Positions 5,051 through 7,886 of a stretch of DNA of 7,886 nucleotides are shown one piece after another; the first letter of the stretch is position 1, and every line of letters starts with the position of its first letter. Location: assembly GCA_046303115.1 (NCBI GenBank), contig JBKCGZ010000006.1:1-7886 (forward strand), written 5' to 3'. The translations under genes were made by a program, and so were the position numbers. This DNA is from CAINEC01 sp046303115 (lineage in GTDB: Bacteria; Bacteroidota; Bacteroidia; AKYH767-A; OLB10). The notes beneath the pieces are model-generated. The model made no database searches. It worked only from the letters and a program-made list of their open reading frames with translations, and was not told the origin of the DNA.

Positions 5051-7756
5051 GTGCGAATAAATTCAAGGGTTATTAAAATTGCTTCAGGCCTGATTGCAAT
5101 GTTTTTTATTGCAATTATTTGGTCTTCGTGCAGTGTAAAGAAAAACAATGTGGTAAGTAGAAACTACCATGGTATGATAACGCATTATAACTTTTTCTTT
5201 AATGCCCGTGAACGAGTAAGAACTGGATCACAAAGCTTAGCCACTTCACATGAAGATAAATATGATCGTGTGCTTTCGATTTTTAAATATGGCGATCTAA
5301 ACAAAGCGAAAGCCGTTTTTCCAGATATGGATGAAGCTATGAAGAAAGTCTCCATCGCGATTTCCAGAAACTCAATGGTGCTTAAGGGAAAAAAAGATAA
5401 CAAGGTAGAAGAACGAAATAATTGGATTGACGACTGTTATTTATTAATTGGCAAGGCACAGTTTTACAAACATGACTTCTGGTCGTCTATCGAAACATTC
5501 CAATACATTTCATCGGAATATAAAGAGAGCGAAATTCGTCCCGAAGCTTTATTATGGCTTTGCAAATCGTATCTGGAATTAGGTAAAACATTGGATGCTG
5601 AATATCTGTTAGATTATTTGAAGAACGATAAAAAGTTTCCTGATAATTTAAAAGGTGATTACAATGCAGTAGTTGCTCAATATCACTTGATGAAAGATGA
5701 TACTCCAAGAGCTATTGAGTCATTAAGAAAAGCATCTGCTACAGCAATTAAAAAAGATGATCGTGCTCGATATACGTTTATTCTTGCTCAGCTACTTCAA
5801 AAACAAGACAGTTTACAAGAAGCATTTTCAAATTACGAAAAGGTAATTAAAATGAATCCGATTTATGAAATGTCTTTTAATGCTCGAATTAACAGAGCTC
5901 GTTGCTACGACATCAACAGTGGATCTGGTGAAATTGTTAAGAAGGAATTGAATAAGATGTTGAAAGATGAAAAAAATGAAGAGTATAGAGATCAAATTTA
6001 TTATGCTCTTGCCGGAGTTGCACAACAAGAAAAAAATGAAACATTAGCAATTACTTTATTGAATCAATCAGTACGTGCTTCAACCAATAACACATCACAA
6101 CTTGCGCAGAGTTATTTAGCATTAGGGAATATTTTCTATAAACGTCCGCAATATCTTCCTGCTGCAGCATATTACGATAGCTGTTTATCAAATTTAACAA
6201 ATGATCATCCTGACTATATAGATATTCAATCCAAGAAAAACAGTTTGGAGCGATTAGTAAAAAATTTGAAGGTTATCCAACAAGAGGATAGCTTGCAAAC
6301 GCTTGCATCATTGAATCCGCAGGAAAGAGAAGCAAAAATTAAAAGTATTATTGAATTCGAAGATGCAGAAAAAGAAAGACTGAAGAAAGAGGAAGAAGAA
6401 AAAAAGAAAATAGAAGAACAAAAAATTCTTGAAGAAAAAACCCTGAAGAGCCAAACGAGAGACAATAACGGTCCTGGCGCAACAGCGCAAGGCTCCTGGT
6501 ATTTTTATAATCAATCATCCATTTCATTCGGATACAATGAGTTTTTAAAGAAATGGGGGACAAGAAAATTAGAGGATAATTGGAGAAGAAGTGAAAAAGA
6601 TGTGATTGTTGATAATGGTGATGATAATGTTGATGCAGGAAAAGACAGCACTGCCAATAATCAATCTGCCATCAATGATTCAATAAGTAAATTAGATGCA
6701 GCAGCTCGTAAGACTGCGTATCTAGGAATGATACCAGGAACCCCTCAGGCTATTTTAGAATCGAACTTAAAAATAGCAGAAGCATTATATAATTGTGGCG
6801 TTATTTATCGTGAGCAGCTGATTAATCTCCCTGAAAGTGTGAATAGTTTTGAAGAGCTAAATCGCCGCTTCCCTGATAGTAAATATAAACAGCCAAGCTA
6901 TTACAATCTGTATAGAACTTTAATGGCATTGAATGATACAATAAAAGCAGATATTTATAAAAATAACCTTTTGACTAATTACCCTGAATCAGAATATGCT
7001 AAGTTGATTTCTAATCCGAACTACTACAAAGAGCTCAAGAAAAAAACAGCTGTGCTAGAGGTGTTTTATGAAAACACTTATCGTGCCTATCTAAATAAGC
7101 AATATGCAGACGTAATTGAACGTAAAGAAGAAGCGGATGCATTGTTCCCGAATAGCAAATTAGCGCCTAAGTTTTCTTTACTAAAAGCAATGGCTGTTGG
7201 AAAAACAAAAACTGCACAGGAATTTGAATTGGCATTAGAAGACGTAATTAGAAATCATCCAAAAGACTCAGTAGCAACGCGTGCAAAGGAGATTCTTGAT
7301 TTTATGCATGGGAAGAATATTAAAGAGCTACCAAAAGATACGAGCACAACAACAAGCACTTTACAAAACCTAATCGACTCTACAACGAAATATGTTTTTG
7401 TTCCTGATATCAAACAGTATTATTTGATACTTTATAAAAACAATTCGTTGAATACGCCAGATGTAATTAATCGCATTAAAGGATTTAATAATGTGAATTA
7501 TACTACTGATAAGTTAGAAGTAAAAAATGGTAATATTGATTTGACTTATCAATACATTATGGTAACAGAATTTGCTACAACTAAAGCTGCTATGGATTAT
7601 TACACAGCCATTTTAAAATCACCACAAGTTTTAGGAGAGAGTGATCCATCAAAAGTATTTTACTTTGTTATCTCACAAGATAATCTTGCACAGTTAGCGA
7701 GAAGCAAAAACATTTCTGCATACTCCTTATTTTTCCAAAAGAACTACTTACAATAA
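5051..7756 (+). CDS. sprE: SprE/PorW-like TPR lipoprotein of the type IX secretion system, GTG start
   Basis: A 901-residue TPR lipoprotein resembling SprE (Flavobacterium gliding and secretion) and PorW (Porphyromonas), which are needed for T9SS export. The signal peptide runs from residue 1 to Cys27 (loose lipobox WSSC). The mature start has the family-like SRNYHGMITHYNFFFNARE block (36-54). Helical TPR-like repeats span about 125-390, a charged coiled coil lies at about 432-465, then the family-like WYFYN (483-487) and KWGTRKLEDNWRRS (501-514) motifs. More TPR-like helices cover about 570-755, and a compact C-terminal domain (about 780-901) ends in FFQKNYLQ. No acidic signal follows Cys27, fitting a periplasm-facing outer-membrane lipoprotein. 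The start is GTG: an in-frame stop at 5024-5026 leaves no upstream ATG, and Met17 would cut the signal peptide. Length suits the family (about 870 in F. johnsoniae). The symbol is assigned by architecture and recalled motifs, not by a search. Confidence 0.82.
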   Translation: MRINSRVIKIASGLIAMFFIAIIWSSCSVKKNNVVSRNYHGMITHYNFFFNARERVRTGSQSLATSHEDKYDRVLSIFKYGDLNKAKAVFPDMDEAMKKVSIAISRNSMVLKGKKDNKVEERNNWIDDCYLLIGKAQFYKHDFWSSIETFQYISSEYKESEIRPEALLWLCKSYLELGKTLDAEYLLDYLKNDKKFPDNLKGDYNAVVAQYHLMKDDTPRAIESLRKASATAIKKDDRARYTFILAQLLQKQDSLQEAFSNYEKVIKMNPIYEMSFNARINRARCYDINSGSGEIVKKELNKMLKDEKNEEYRDQIYYALAGVAQQEKNETLAITLLNQSVRASTNNTSQLAQSYLALGNIFYKRPQYLPAAAYYDSCLSNLTNDHPDYIDIQSKKNSLERLVKNLKVIQQEDSLQTLASLNPQEREAKIKSIIEFEDAEKERLKKEEEEKKKIEEQKILEEKTLKSQTRDNNGPGATAQGSWYFYNQSSISFGYNEFLKKWGTRKLEDNWRRSEKDVIVDNGDDNVDAGKDSTANNQSAINDSISKLDAAARKTAYLGMIPGTPQAILESNLKIAEALYNCGVIYREQLINLPESVNSFEELNRRFPDSKYKQPSYYNLYRTLMALNDTIKADIYKNNLLTNYPESEYAKLISNPNYYKELKKKTAVLEVFYENTYRAYLNKQYADVIERKEEADALFPNSKLAPKFSLLKAMAVGKTKTAQEFELALEDVIRNHPKDSVATRAKEILDFMHGKNIKELPKDTSTTTSTLQNLIDSTTKYVFVPDIKQYYLILYKNNSLNTPDVINRIKGFNNVNYTTDKLEVKNGNIDLTYQYIMVTEFATTKAAMDYYTAILKSPQVLGESDPSKVFYFVISQDNLAQLARSKNISAYSLFFQKNYLQ

Positions 7757-7770
7757 TTTAATTTTTTACC

Positions 7771-7886
7771 GTGTTTAATAAAATAGCGAATACTCCTTAC
7801 CCTCTTTTACAAAACAAATTAATTAAAGCCGGCATTGGTTTGTCGTGGGGGATTTTTGTAACTTTCATTTTATTTTTTTTAAAACC
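7771..7886 (+). CDS. N-terminus of a membrane protein, possibly a membrane-anchored LytTR regulator (partial)
   Basis: From GTG at 7771-7773 the frame stays open to the window edge, giving 38 complete codons. An in-frame TAA at 7759-7761 rules out an upstream start, and no ATG is available, so GTG is the best start. The peptide opens with FNKIANTPYPLLQNKLIKAG and continues into a membrane helix (GIGLSWGIFVTFILFFLK, residues 21-38). A short YPL-type segment followed by a helix rich in Phe/Leu and ending near KP or QP resembles the N-termini of Bacteroidota membrane-anchored LytTR DNA-binding regulators. With only 38 residues, that identification is tentative. The gene begins 14 nt after the sprE-like stop, with no room for a terminator or promoter, so read-through transcription is likely. 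Confidence 0.55.
   Translation, partial: MFNKIANTPYPLLQNKLIKAGIGLSWGIFVTFILFFLK

Noticed and set aside
6382..6410. 29-nt homopurine tract in the SprE-like gene (possible triplex or slippage site)
   Set aside because: It is fully explained by Lys/Glu codons of a coiled-coil segment, and the reading frame is intact across it.
6226..6563. Minus-strand Phe/Ser-rich open frames opposite the SprE-like gene
   Set aside because: They are the complement of the Lys/Glu-rich coiled-coil codons; the phenylalanine and serine richness is an artefact of AAA/GAA codons read backwards.

Overview
The window looks like core chromosome from a Bacteroidota bacterium. The evidence is low GC, A-rich and SD-poor translation starts, a promoter upstream of the first gene that fits the Bacteroidota TTTG / TAnnTTTG consensus, secreted proteins ending their signal peptides in ..AQ, and a large SprE/PorW-type lipoprotein of the type IX secretion system (T9SS), a machine confined to this phylum. 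No mobile element, CRISPR array, tRNA or rRNA was seen.

Layout. Positions 1-180 (minus) hold the first 60 codons of an exported, probably outer-membrane protein with its own promoter. From 4938 down to 326 (minus) runs a tight five-gene cluster with gaps of 4, 42, 22 and 18 nt: a membrane-anchored M23 LytM-type peptidase, a small unknown lipoprotein, dxr (IspC, MEP isoprenoid pathway), an RseP-like site-2 protease, and a secreted protein of unknown function. Across a 112-nt divergent intergenic region, 5051-7756 (plus) encodes the SprE/PorW-like TPR lipoprotein. It is followed after 14 nt by the N-terminus of a membrane protein that runs off the window and resembles membrane-anchored LytTR regulators.

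How the genes may work together. Nearly everything is cell-envelope biology. Dxr supplies isoprenoid precursors, including those for the undecaprenyl carrier. The M23 protein is a probable periplasmic peptidoglycan hydrolase, RseP cleaves membrane proteins inside the bilayer, and SprE/PorW supports T9SS export and gliding. Co-transcription of the five minus-strand genes is inferred from spacing.

The main points for a second look are the non-ATG starts (TTG for dxr, GTG for sprE and for the last gene), a consensus-like -7 box only 5 nt before the M23 start codon, and two unrecognised exported proteins packed into an operon with essential genes. I see no convincing novel multi-gene system. The window is mostly ordinary conserved Bacteroidota sequence.
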